A stretch of 64,000 bases of DNA, taken from Segetibacter sp. 3557_3. GTDB taxonomy: Bacteria; Bacteroidota; Bacteroidia; Chitinophagales; Chitinophagaceae. How positions within the stretch are numbered: position 1 is the first letter of the stretch; the number at the start of each line of letters is the position of its first letter. Shown here piece by piece: positions 53,474 to 61,467 of this stretch. The position numbers and the translations under genes are program-made. The stretch covers positions 310,001-374,000 of the forward strand of contig NZ_SMSK01000005.1 in assembly GCF_004354985.1 (NCBI RefSeq), read 5' to 3'. Below the pieces are notes generated by a model that saw nothing but the letters and a program-made list of their open reading frames with translations, did no database searches and was not told the DNA's origin.

Positions 53474-55645
53474 CTACCTTCCTCCGCCCGGGCAATGCTC
53501 CCTTAAGAATGATGTATACAATTGTTGCAGATGGCTATACGTGCCTTCACCTTCCCTGATGCCGTGGGTACGGTTTGGATAACTCATCATCTGGAATTGT
53601 TTGCCATGTTTTACCAGTTCGTTGATGAGCATTTCTGTACCCTGGTAGTGAACATTATCGTCGCCGGTGCCATGAATCACCAGCAGGTTGCCCCGAAGAT
53701 TTTTTGCATGGGTGATGGGTGATCCTTTTACGTAATCCTGCATGGTCTCTTTCGGTAGCCCCATATACCTTTCCTGGTAGATGTTATCGTACAATAACTG
53801 GTTGGCAACTGGCGCAATGGCAATACCGGTCTTATAAATTTCAGGGTATTGAAACAACAGGTTGAGGGTGGTAGAACCGCCACCACTCCATCCTGAAACC
53901 GCGATGCGACTGGTATCAACCCAGGGCCACTGCATGATCTTTTTTGCACCCATTGCCTGGTCGCGGATATTTACCGCACCGATGTTGCGATAAATGGCTT
54001 TGCGCCATGCAGCACCTTTTGGTGATGGTGTACCCCGACCATCAAGGCTGATGTAGATATAACCATCGCCCGCAAAGTCGCCGGCGTACAAACCGTTATT
54101 GCCACCACCTGCAACATCTTTTACAGTAGCACTCGCAGGCTCGGCATATACCGTAAACAATACAGGATACTTTTTTGTGCTGTCGAAATTTTTAGGCTTT
54201 ACCATCCAGCCATCGAGTGTGATATTGTCGTCGGTTGTTACCTGGAACATTTCGACGTTTGGGGCACCACTTGCACCAGCGCCACTCCGGCGGGTGGTTG
54301 CGGCAGCGTTGGTCTTGAATGCCTCATGCGAAGGCAGCCGGACCCAATCAGAAGCCCTTTCGTTTTTGATGTTGCTAAACGTGTGGGTAGCGAACTGACC
54401 ATCGGGCGAAATGGAGTAATTGTGTGTACCCTTCTGTGCTGCGGGCGACAATAACTCCGCCTGCCCGCTTCCGGTTAAAGCAATACGATACAGGTAGGAT
54501 TGGGTAGCGTTATCAGGCGAAGCCATAAAATAGGCATAACCACCTTTTTCGTCGATGGCCTGCATACTAATGATATCGTATTTGCCATTGGTGATCAGGG
54601 TTTCTTTTCCATTGCGGTCGAGCTTGTACAAATGTCGCCAGCCGTCTTTTTCGGAGACCCATAAAAACGTCTTTCCGCCCTCAAGCCATTCCCAACCGTC
54701 ATTGGGATCTATCCATGCGTTGTTGGTTTCCGTATAGATTGGTTTAGCGACCCCTGTAGCAGCGTTACAGAAAAAGATTTTGGCTTCGTTTTGTTTGCGA
54801 TTGAGTTGTTCCAATACCAACTCGGTATTGTTTGCGGCCCATTCCATACGTGGAATATAATGCTGTCTTGGATCACCCGGAACCGCCATCCACTTTGTTT
54901 TAGCGGAAGCAACGTTTACCACGCCCACCTTGCAAGGTGATGGATCTTCGCCCGCCTTGGGGTACTCAACAGGTACGGTAAAAGAGTAAACGGAATCGGT
55001 ATTATTGATCAGCAGAAAGTTCCTGATTTTGCGCGCATCGATCTGCCAGTACGCAATGTTTTTACTATCGGGGCTCCAACGAAAGCCGTCGCGGCAATCG
55101 AACTCTTCTTCATACGCCCAGTCAAAAGTTCCATTGATCAAGCGGTCAGTTCCATCGGTGGTAAGGGCTGTAATCTTGTTTGTTGCAAGGTCCTCGACGA
55201 AGATGTTGTGACCACTAACATACGCTGCCTTTTTACTATCCGGCGAAATTTTTGCAAACATCAAAGATGATTCGGGTTTGCCTTTCCCCAGTTGTTTCAG
55301 CGAGCCGGAGGCAATATCGAGCACCCAGTAATCACCCCGGGTGTCTTGCCGCCATACGCGTTTGGTGTTGGTATAAATAAGTACTTTCTTCTTATCGGCA
55401 CTAAATGAAAAACTCCGCACCGCAAGGGCATCTTTCTGCCCGGCCGGCACCAGTTTGCTATTTTCGAGCACGACCTTTTTTGTTAAGGCGGGAAGTTCGT
55501 ACTGTACAATATCGTTCGACTCAATGGCATAATAACTGTTACCGTCGTCGGCCCAGTTGACGCCACGCTGGGCGTTAAGTATGCCGATAGAAAACACCAG
55601 GTTTACAACAACTACTAATCGCAAAAAACGGCTCATGTTAATCAT
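53474..55645 (-). CDS. DPP-IV-like S9B serine peptidase
   Basis: 723 aa; ATG 55645 or 55636 both give an export signal ending GILNAQ. The beta-propeller carries the double-Glu motif FDWAYEEEFDCRDGFRWSPD near residue 192, which binds the substrate N-terminus in dipeptidyl peptidase IV, and SEKDGWRHLYKLD near 325. The hydrolase domain has the nucleophile in VSGWSGGGSTTLN near 585, the Asp in GTGDDNVHYQG near 661 and the His in NRTHGIREGEG near 692. It should release X-Pro or X-Ala dipeptides from peptides outside the cytoplasm. It follows the M1 peptidase by 87 nt on the same strand, so both may be co-expressed. The elbow GWSGGG differs slightly from GWSYGG. Confidence 0.92.
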   Translation of the reverse strand: MINMSRFLRLVVVVNLVFSIGILNAQRGVNWADDGNSYYAIESNDIVQYELPALTKKVVLENSKLVPAGQKDALAVRSFSFSADKKKVLIYTNTKRVWRQDTRGDYWVLDIASGSLKQLGKGKPESSLMFAKISPDSKKAAYVSGHNIFVEDLATNKITALTTDGTDRLINGTFDWAYEEEFDCRDGFRWSPDSKNIAYWQIDARKIRNFLLINNTDSVYSFTVPVEYPKAGEDPSPCKVGVVNVASAKTKWMAVPGDPRQHYIPRMEWAANNTELVLEQLNRKQNEAKIFFCNAATGVAKPIYTETNNAWIDPNDGWEWLEGGKTFLWVSEKDGWRHLYKLDRNGKETLITNGKYDIISMQAIDEKGGYAYFMASPDNATQSYLYRIALTGSGQAELLSPAAQKGTHNYSISPDGQFATHTFSNIKNERASDWVRLPSHEAFKTNAAATTRRSGAGASGAPNVEMFQVTTDDNITLDGWMVKPKNFDSTKKYPVLFTVYAEPASATVKDVAGGGNNGLYAGDFAGDGYIYISLDGRGTPSPKGAAWRKAIYRNIGAVNIRDQAMGAKKIMQWPWVDTSRIAVSGWSGGGSTTLNLLFQYPEIYKTGIAIAPVANQLLYDNIYQERYMGLPKETMQDYVKGSPITHAKNLRGNLLVIHGTGDDNVHYQGTEMLINELVKHGKQFQMMSYPNRTHGIREGEGTYSHLQQLYTSFLREHCPGGGR

Positions 55646-55732
55646 AATATTTTATTGTCTTGCAAGGCAATTTACAGGAAATACCCGCATTGCACAGTGG
55701 GTTTAGTGCAATCATTTACGGCACCCAACATG

Positions 55733-57418
55733 CTATGGTTTAGGCTGCACCTCTCCTGCGGTTACGTAATACATCTTTTCTATAGCTGCTTTTTCGAATA
55801 ATGCTTTTTGCTGTGTATTTACCGCTTGGTTCTTCCACTCATCGGTCGGTACAATTCTTAGCGCAGCTCCTGTGCCGTTTAATTGCAAGGGAAGGTTGAA
55901 ACCCTTTACGCAATTGCTATAACGGTAGAAAACTTTTTTACCATCATTACTGAAATAGAAATCGAACTTAGGAATTTGGATCGTTCTCAGGTACTGGTCG
56001 TAAACCTTGCTGTAATTGAACCCGGCCTGTTTTGAGATATAATCCTCTACCTGTGCAGAAGTGACGGTTTGGTGATAAAAAGTTTTGTTAAGTCCACGAA
56101 GGATCTGCCTGAACTTTTCGTCGTTGTTCAGGCCATGCCTGATGCTGTGCAGCATATTACTGGGCTTGGGGTACATGTCGCCGCTGCCCTGGTCGTTAAC
56201 ATTGTAGTTTGGTATTACCGGGCGATCGTTGCGTATACCCCTGCGTATGCCTGCGTTATAAGCATTAGCCGCATCAACTCCAAAGATGCGATCAATAAAG
56301 AGGGTCTCGCTGTAGTTGGTAAAGCCTTCGTGTACCCACATGTCGGCGAGGTCGTTGGTTGTAATGTTATTGCCAAACCATTCGTGCCCGCTTTCATGTA
56401 TGATGATGAAATCCCATTTCATGCCCCAGCCTGTTCCTGATCCATCCCTGCCGCGATACCCGGGTTTATAATGATTGCCATAAGATACCGCACTCTGGTG
56501 CTCCATACCGGTATGAGAAGTTTCGATCAGCTGGTAACCGTCTTCATAAAACGGGTAAGGACCAAACCAGTGTTCAAAACTGTTAAACATGTTGTGCACC
56601 TCGGGTGGCATGTACGACTTCGCCAAATCGAGGTTATAATCCAATACCCAATAGTTGATGTCGAGGTTACCCTTTTCGCCCTTGTAAACTTCCTTCCAAT
56701 TGGCATACTTGCCAATGTATGGAATGATACAGTAATTACTAATTGGGTTTACAACGGCCCATTTGTAGGTTGCCGTACCATCGCTATTTACCTGCTTCGA
56801 TTGCAGCCTGCCGTTGGCAATGGCCACAAGGGTATCGGGAACGATCATGGTGAGCGAAGCACCATTATCGGGTTCATCGCTTTGGTGATCTTTACAAGGG
56901 TACCAAATTGAAGCTCCAAGGCCCTGGCAGGTAACCGTCATCCATGGGCGTCCAAGTGAGTCTTTGGTAAACGTCCATCCACCATCCCACGGCGCTCTGA
57001 TGGCCTCATGCGGGTTACCGGAGAAATACACATCTACCCTATTTTCAGAACCCTTCTGTTGCTTAGGCGCCTGTACATGCCAAACATCACCGTCTTTCTT
57101 GAATTCAAGTTTACGGCCGCCATTAAACAGCACGCTGTCGATATGTAATGGTTCCTGCAGGTCGACCTGCATAAAAGCCGGGTAGCTATCGCTGGTGACC
57201 TTATAAGTAATCGAGTTTTTTCCGGTAGTTGCCTTTGCCAGGTAATCGGGTTTAACCGTTATGTCGTACCTCAAAACATTCCACCATGCCCGCTCAGGTG
57301 TAATGGTGCCGCGAAGGGTGTCGGCCCTTGTAAAAACTTTCTTTTTACCGGCCACCTGGGCAGAACAGATGTTGGCGGCCAGTATACAAAAGCCTGCAAA
57401 AACAATAATTTTTTTCAT
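55733..57418 (-). CDS. M1 family metallo-aminopeptidase
   Basis: 561 aa with a signal peptide ending NICSAQ. The N-terminal saddle domain (YDITVKPDYLAKATTG) precedes GMEHQSAVSYGN near residue 305, in the place of the GAMEN exopeptidase motif. The zinc site is HESGHEWFGNN near 341 with the second Glu in WVHEGFTNYSE 19 residues later. The protein stops shortly after the thermolysin-like domain and lacks the long ERAP1-like C-terminal helical domain, as do many short Bacteroidota M1 proteins. It removes N-terminal residues from peptides outside the cytoplasm and is upstream of a DPP-IV-like peptidase, which suggests joint peptide degradation. Confidence 0.92.
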   Translation of the reverse strand: MKKIIVFAGFCILAANICSAQVAGKKKVFTRADTLRGTITPERAWWNVLRYDITVKPDYLAKATTGKNSITYKVTSDSYPAFMQVDLQEPLHIDSVLFNGGRKLEFKKDGDVWHVQAPKQQKGSENRVDVYFSGNPHEAIRAPWDGGWTFTKDSLGRPWMTVTCQGLGASIWYPCKDHQSDEPDNGASLTMIVPDTLVAIANGRLQSKQVNSDGTATYKWAVVNPISNYCIIPYIGKYANWKEVYKGEKGNLDINYWVLDYNLDLAKSYMPPEVHNMFNSFEHWFGPYPFYEDGYQLIETSHTGMEHQSAVSYGNHYKPGYRGRDGSGTGWGMKWDFIIIHESGHEWFGNNITTNDLADMWVHEGFTNYSETLFIDRIFGVDAANAYNAGIRRGIRNDRPVIPNYNVNDQGSGDMYPKPSNMLHSIRHGLNNDEKFRQILRGLNKTFYHQTVTSAQVEDYISKQAGFNYSKVYDQYLRTIQIPKFDFYFSNDGKKVFYRYSNCVKGFNLPLQLNGTGAALRIVPTDEWKNQAVNTQQKALFEKAAIEKMYYVTAGEVQPKP

Positions 57419-57801
57419 AACTGGTATCTTTTAGTAGCGCTGCCTAACTGGTTGCACCGATTTCTTCCACGCCTTTCCGGGAACAACCTGCCGTGCAGCC
57501 CAGCTGTATGATTGCCCTCTTTCAACGGGTAGGTACTAGCGGCAAAATCCTGTCTGACCAGCTAAATGAGCCTGCTTTGTATTTCTTCCGGCAGCATTCC
57601 CGTGGTCCGGTTTTAATATGTACCCTACGTGCAGTATCCTGTACGAACTTAAAAACTTATTGGCGCTTGGGCTAAGCTGTTATTAATGGATTACTTACCA
57701 AATTTAACCCAACAACTAAAGCTGCTGAAATTAGCTGCTAACTTCGAAAAGAATAGCAGTGACAAGGCAAATCTTGTTTTAAATTTCAAAATAACATTCA
57801 T
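57419..57801. other. Divergent intergenic region without gene or repeat array
   Basis: 383 bases between the divergent M1 and aldo/keto reductase genes. I see no repeat array of the kinds found elsewhere and no gene. AT-rich sequence around 57690-57800 (with TAAATTTC at ~57780) may hold the reductase promoter. Confidence 0.4.
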
Positions 57802-58785
57802 ATGCAATACCGATCATTCCAGGGAACAGCGATAGCTGAAATAGGTTTAGGAACATGGCAATTGGGCAGTGCAGACTGGGGGGTAGTAAACCACGAAGAG
57901 GCATATGCTATCCTGAAGAGCTATACCGATGCAGGCGGCAATTTTATTGACACCGCTGATGTTTACGGGATGGGGATCAGCGAAAAAGTAATTGGCGAAT
58001 TCCTGAAGCAGAACAAAACCGAAGTTTTTGTAGCCAGCAAACTGGGGCGACGGGGTGATGGCAATAACGGCTGGCCGCAGAACTTTGATTACGATACAAT
58101 GAAGCGTCACGTGGAGGACTCATTGGCACACCTTGATATCTCCCAACTGTTCCTGGAGCAACTTCACTGCATTCCTACCGACGAACTCAGATCGGGAAAA
58201 GTGTTTGACCACCTGAGAAAACTGCAGGATCAAAAGCTTATTAAACATTGGGGGGTAAGCGTAGAAACCACTGAGGAAGCGCTGATCTGTCTTGACCAGG
58301 AAGGGGTAGCATCGCTCCAAATTATTTTTAACCTGTTTCGACAGCACATTGCTGATGAAATCTTTGCCAAAGCGAAAGAAAAAGGTATAGCGCTTATTGT
58401 GCGCGTACCACTTGCAAGCGGGCTACTGACGGGCAAGTTCAACGAGCAAACCCGATTTGCGGCCAAAGACCACCGGAACTTTAATGCAAAGGGAGAAGCC
58501 TTTAATGCAGGCGAAACGTTTTCGGGGATTGATTTCAATGAAGGGGTGAGGCTTTCCAACGAAATCAAAAGCCTGCTTCCTGATGATCGTATGGCCCAGT
58601 GGGCACTCAGGTGGATCCTCGACCATCCTGAAGTAACTACGGTTATCCCTGGTGCATCAAAGGTATCACAGGTGCAAAGCAACGTTGCCGCTTCCGGCTT
58701 GCAGTCATTATCGGAGGAAATTCATAACAACTTACGCCGGTTGTACGATCAGCAGATTAAACCCATCATACGCGGACACTACTAA
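57802..58785 (+). CDS. Aldo/keto reductase
   Basis: 327 aa, no signal peptide, cytoplasmic. The catalytic tetrad is visible: D50 (NFIDTADVYG), Y55, K80 (VFVASKLGRR) and H122 (LEQLHC). The NADPH-binding end is in the segment WALRWILDHPEVTTVIPGASKVSQVQSN. Overall it resembles the YccK/IolS-type subfamily that reduces sugar-derived and other carbonyls; the substrate is not predictable. It is the only intracellular metabolic gene in the right half and stands alone, ending at a bidirectional terminator shared with the arabinofuranosidase operon. Confidence 0.92.
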   Translation: MQYRSFQGTAIAEIGLGTWQLGSADWGVVNHEEAYAILKSYTDAGGNFIDTADVYGMGISEKVIGEFLKQNKTEVFVASKLGRRGDGNNGWPQNFDYDTMKRHVEDSLAHLDISQLFLEQLHCIPTDELRSGKVFDHLRKLQDQKLIKHWGVSVETTEEALICLDQEGVASLQIIFNLFRQHIADEIFAKAKEKGIALIVRVPLASGLLTGKFNEQTRFAAKDHRNFNAKGEAFNAGETFSGIDFNEGVRLSNEIKSLLPDDRMAQWALRWILDHPEVTTVIPGASKVSQVQSNVAASGLQSLSEEIHNNLRRLYDQQIKPIIRGHY

Positions 58786-58808
58786 TAATTAACCGATTTG
58801 TGTTATCA

Positions 58809-58839
58809 AAAATGGCCGTCCTTTTGAGACGGCCATTTT
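58809..58839. terminator. Bidirectional rho-independent terminator
   Basis: A perfect 12-bp inverted repeat AAAATGGCCGTC / GACGGCCATTTT (58809-58820 and 58828-58839) around a 7-nt loop. It has A-run and T-run flanks, so it works for the reductase gene (plus) and the GH51 gene (minus), whose ends face each other. The core resembles the terminator at 30145-30166. Confidence 0.9.
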
Positions 58840-58874
58840 GTTAAGACACTTAAATACAAGATCGTTAGATAGGG

Positions 58875-61448
58875 TTAACCTTTAGTTTTTAAGCGTAAGA
58901 CGGTTATGGAATATTTTGGAAAGATATAGTTTATCTGTTTAGCCGTCAACAAGTTAAGTGGCTTTTTTTTTGGAACATAACCGGTTGGCGAAGCAAATGA
59001 GTTCTCTACATTTAACGAATCTGTTTGCAGACTTATTGCTGCACCCGTTCCAGCCGGCGTAACCGGCCCATCAAAATTGATTGCGGTGTTGTAAGCTTCG
59101 TCGGAAGCATTTACCACCTTGATTATGAGATCGCCGGTCTCTTTGTCTCGCCCGGCAATACCAAGAATTTTCTTGGGCTCGGTATAGCTCATCAGGAGTT
59201 TGCCATCCAGGTAACAGTCTACTTTATCGAACCCAACTTCAAGGGTGATGTCGTACCAGCGCCCGATTTCGATCGGCTTGGGTAACCGTCGTTGGGCAGT
59301 AATATCGGTGACAGCCTCGTCATTGACCATTTCAAAAACGCAGTTGGCGTTTACATACGAGCCGATATGTGCCCGCATATGTTGACGGGGTCCCTGTACC
59401 GCAAACGGAATGATAAAGGCATTTGTTCCGGAAAGCTTGCGTGCTTTTAGCTTTAGGGTATACGTCTCGAAATTCCTGCCTTTTAAGATCATCAGCCGTT
59501 GTGCACCCTGGGCAGTCTGAGCCATCGCACTATCCTGAACTTTCCAGGTTCCGCGAATGGCTTGCCATTCTTCAGGTTTTTTAATGAAATCACTTTTATA
59601 AACCAGGGATCCCTTTTCGTAAACTTCGATGTCCTTGTATTCGGTTTGTGTATCCCATGTTGCGAGTCCGACACTTCCCCCGTTCCGGGCTTTTGGCTTT
59701 TCCGCTTCAAGCACCTTCAACGTCGTTACCAGGTTTTCGTCAGAACGATGCTCATTCATCATCCTGATGGTATAATACGATATCCTTGCAAAGCTCTTGT
59801 CCGCGTCGAAGTTGATGAGGTTCACCGGCCAATGCCGTGTATTTACATTTTCAAACAAGGGAGCATAACTCGACATTTTCACGAGGTCGCCATTGTTCTC
59901 CATACCCATGATATAAGCAGCATCATTCAGCGCAGCCAGCATGTTGCCCCGGCCCACGCCGGCATTGGTTGCGTATTCACCAACATATACTTCGTAATCG
60001 CCGCGTTTATAACGATCAAAATGATCATAGTTGTTAAATGCCCAATAAGCTGCTTTGTAGGCATGCTCATCGGCAATATCGGTGACTTTTATGCTATCGA
60101 GTGTGCGACGATTAAGATCGCCTATTCCCATACTTGAGATAATTTTCATCTCCGGGTATTTCCGTTTAATCGCCTCATGAAAACGGTTGTAGCGACGAGC
60201 ATAAAAAGGACCATGCTGTTCGTTTCCCACTTCAAGGTACTTCAGAGGAAATGGTTTTGGATGCCCGTTAGCCGCCCGTACTTTACCCCACTTAGAAGTA
60301 ACCGGGCCCACCGCGTACTCAATTGCGTCTAACACATCATCAATTACGGGTTGAAGGTTTTCATCGGGAATGAAAGTACCGGTTCTGAATTGACAGGAAA
60401 CTCCTGCATTAAAGACATAAAGCGCGGAGGAGCCGATGTCTTCACAAAACTGCAGGTACTCGTGGTAGCCAAAGCCATCACTGGACCAGTATCCCCAGAC
60501 ACTAAACGTACCGGGCCTTTTTTCAACCGGACCGATAGATGTTTTCCAGTTTGGCGCACTTTCTACATTAATGCCTTCAACATAGCAGCCGCCGGGCCAT
60601 CTTACAAAGGCCGGCTTCAAATCAGCCAGGTATTGGGCCAGGTCTTTACGCAATCCGTTTGGCCGGTTCTTAAAAGTATTCTTCGGAAAAAGGGAAACAA
60701 AATCAAGGCGCAAATGCCCGGTTGATCCAAACGTAAACGCAAATCGCGCTTTACCATCTGTAGCAGTGGGCGTCAGCTTGCAACTGTACTTCTTCCAGCC
60801 AGGTCCCAAACTTTTAAAAGTGTACGTGGCTATCCTGGTTCCCGTAGATGAAAGCAGCCCAACGGTAAGCGGACCTTTGTAAGTATCTGCATCAGCATAA
60901 AAGGAAAGGTTGTACTCCTCGCCTTTAATTGCATTGATTCCCCAAAACCCATCGTTTACCAGGTTATTTTTTTCAGGATCAAGCGAGCGTATATTTAAAA
61001 CTAGGGCGTTCGGCGTTGCTTCATTTAAAGGCTTTTCCGTTGAAAGCGCCAGCTCTATACCCGCCTGCGCACCAGTATCGAGGCTCCAATAAGGCCACGG
61101 GGTTTTTACCGGCCATGGCATACGCCAGTCGCTTGCTTTTCCGTTGAGGTTATAGTGTGGATGTTTGTTGGGGTTGCCATTGAGGAAACCATTTTCAACC
61201 ACAGCCCCGGGGGGCACCCTGCTTTCCTCGAAACCGCGATTTTGGATCAGTTCCCCATACAATCCTCCTTCACCGCCATGACTAATTTCTTCGAAGAAAA
61301 TGCCGTGCAGGTTTGGGTCAACCGTATTCTTTACAGCCGCCGTATTGATCTGCATAACGGCGCGTTGCTGGGCACTGATTGTTTGTAAAGCCCCCACGAT
61401 TATGCCTGCACTAACCAGGCATAACCATCTCTTGGAATTCATAGCCAT
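58875..61448 (-). CDS. GH51 alpha-L-arabinofuranosidase with accessory beta-sandwich domains
   Basis: 857 aa with a signal peptide ending QTISAQ (ATG 61448 or, two codons on, 61442). After LHGIFFEEISHGGEGGLYGELIQNRGFEES comes a CBM4_9-like domain (about residues 105-260, ending HLRLDFVSLFPKNTF). The catalytic barrel has WPGGCYVEG, the acid/base Glu in LEVGNEQHGPF near 408 and the nucleophile Glu in VYVGEYATNAG near 489. A further LamG/DUF1080-like sandwich (about 625-780, RGTWKVQDSAMAQ, GRWYDITLEVGFDKVDCYLDGKLL) is inserted in the C-terminal domain. It removes alpha-L-arabinofuranose from arabinan or arabinoxylan. It begins 19 nt after the GH127 stop, so the two form an operon. Confidence 0.94.
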   Translation of the reverse strand: MAMNSKRWLCLVSAGIIVGALQTISAQQRAVMQINTAAVKNTVDPNLHGIFFEEISHGGEGGLYGELIQNRGFEESRVPPGAVVENGFLNGNPNKHPHYNLNGKASDWRMPWPVKTPWPYWSLDTGAQAGIELALSTEKPLNEATPNALVLNIRSLDPEKNNLVNDGFWGINAIKGEEYNLSFYADADTYKGPLTVGLLSSTGTRIATYTFKSLGPGWKKYSCKLTPTATDGKARFAFTFGSTGHLRLDFVSLFPKNTFKNRPNGLRKDLAQYLADLKPAFVRWPGGCYVEGINVESAPNWKTSIGPVEKRPGTFSVWGYWSSDGFGYHEYLQFCEDIGSSALYVFNAGVSCQFRTGTFIPDENLQPVIDDVLDAIEYAVGPVTSKWGKVRAANGHPKPFPLKYLEVGNEQHGPFYARRYNRFHEAIKRKYPEMKIISSMGIGDLNRRTLDSIKVTDIADEHAYKAAYWAFNNYDHFDRYKRGDYEVYVGEYATNAGVGRGNMLAALNDAAYIMGMENNGDLVKMSSYAPLFENVNTRHWPVNLINFDADKSFARISYYTIRMMNEHRSDENLVTTLKVLEAEKPKARNGGSVGLATWDTQTEYKDIEVYEKGSLVYKSDFIKKPEEWQAIRGTWKVQDSAMAQTAQGAQRLMILKGRNFETYTLKLKARKLSGTNAFIIPFAVQGPRQHMRAHIGSYVNANCVFEMVNDEAVTDITAQRRLPKPIEIGRWYDITLEVGFDKVDCYLDGKLLMSYTEPKKILGIAGRDKETGDLIIKVVNASDEAYNTAINFDGPVTPAGTGAAISLQTDSLNVENSFASPTGYVPKKKPLNLLTAKQINYIFPKYSITVLRLKTKG

Positions 61449-61467
61449 TTTCGTAGTTGGGGAAATA

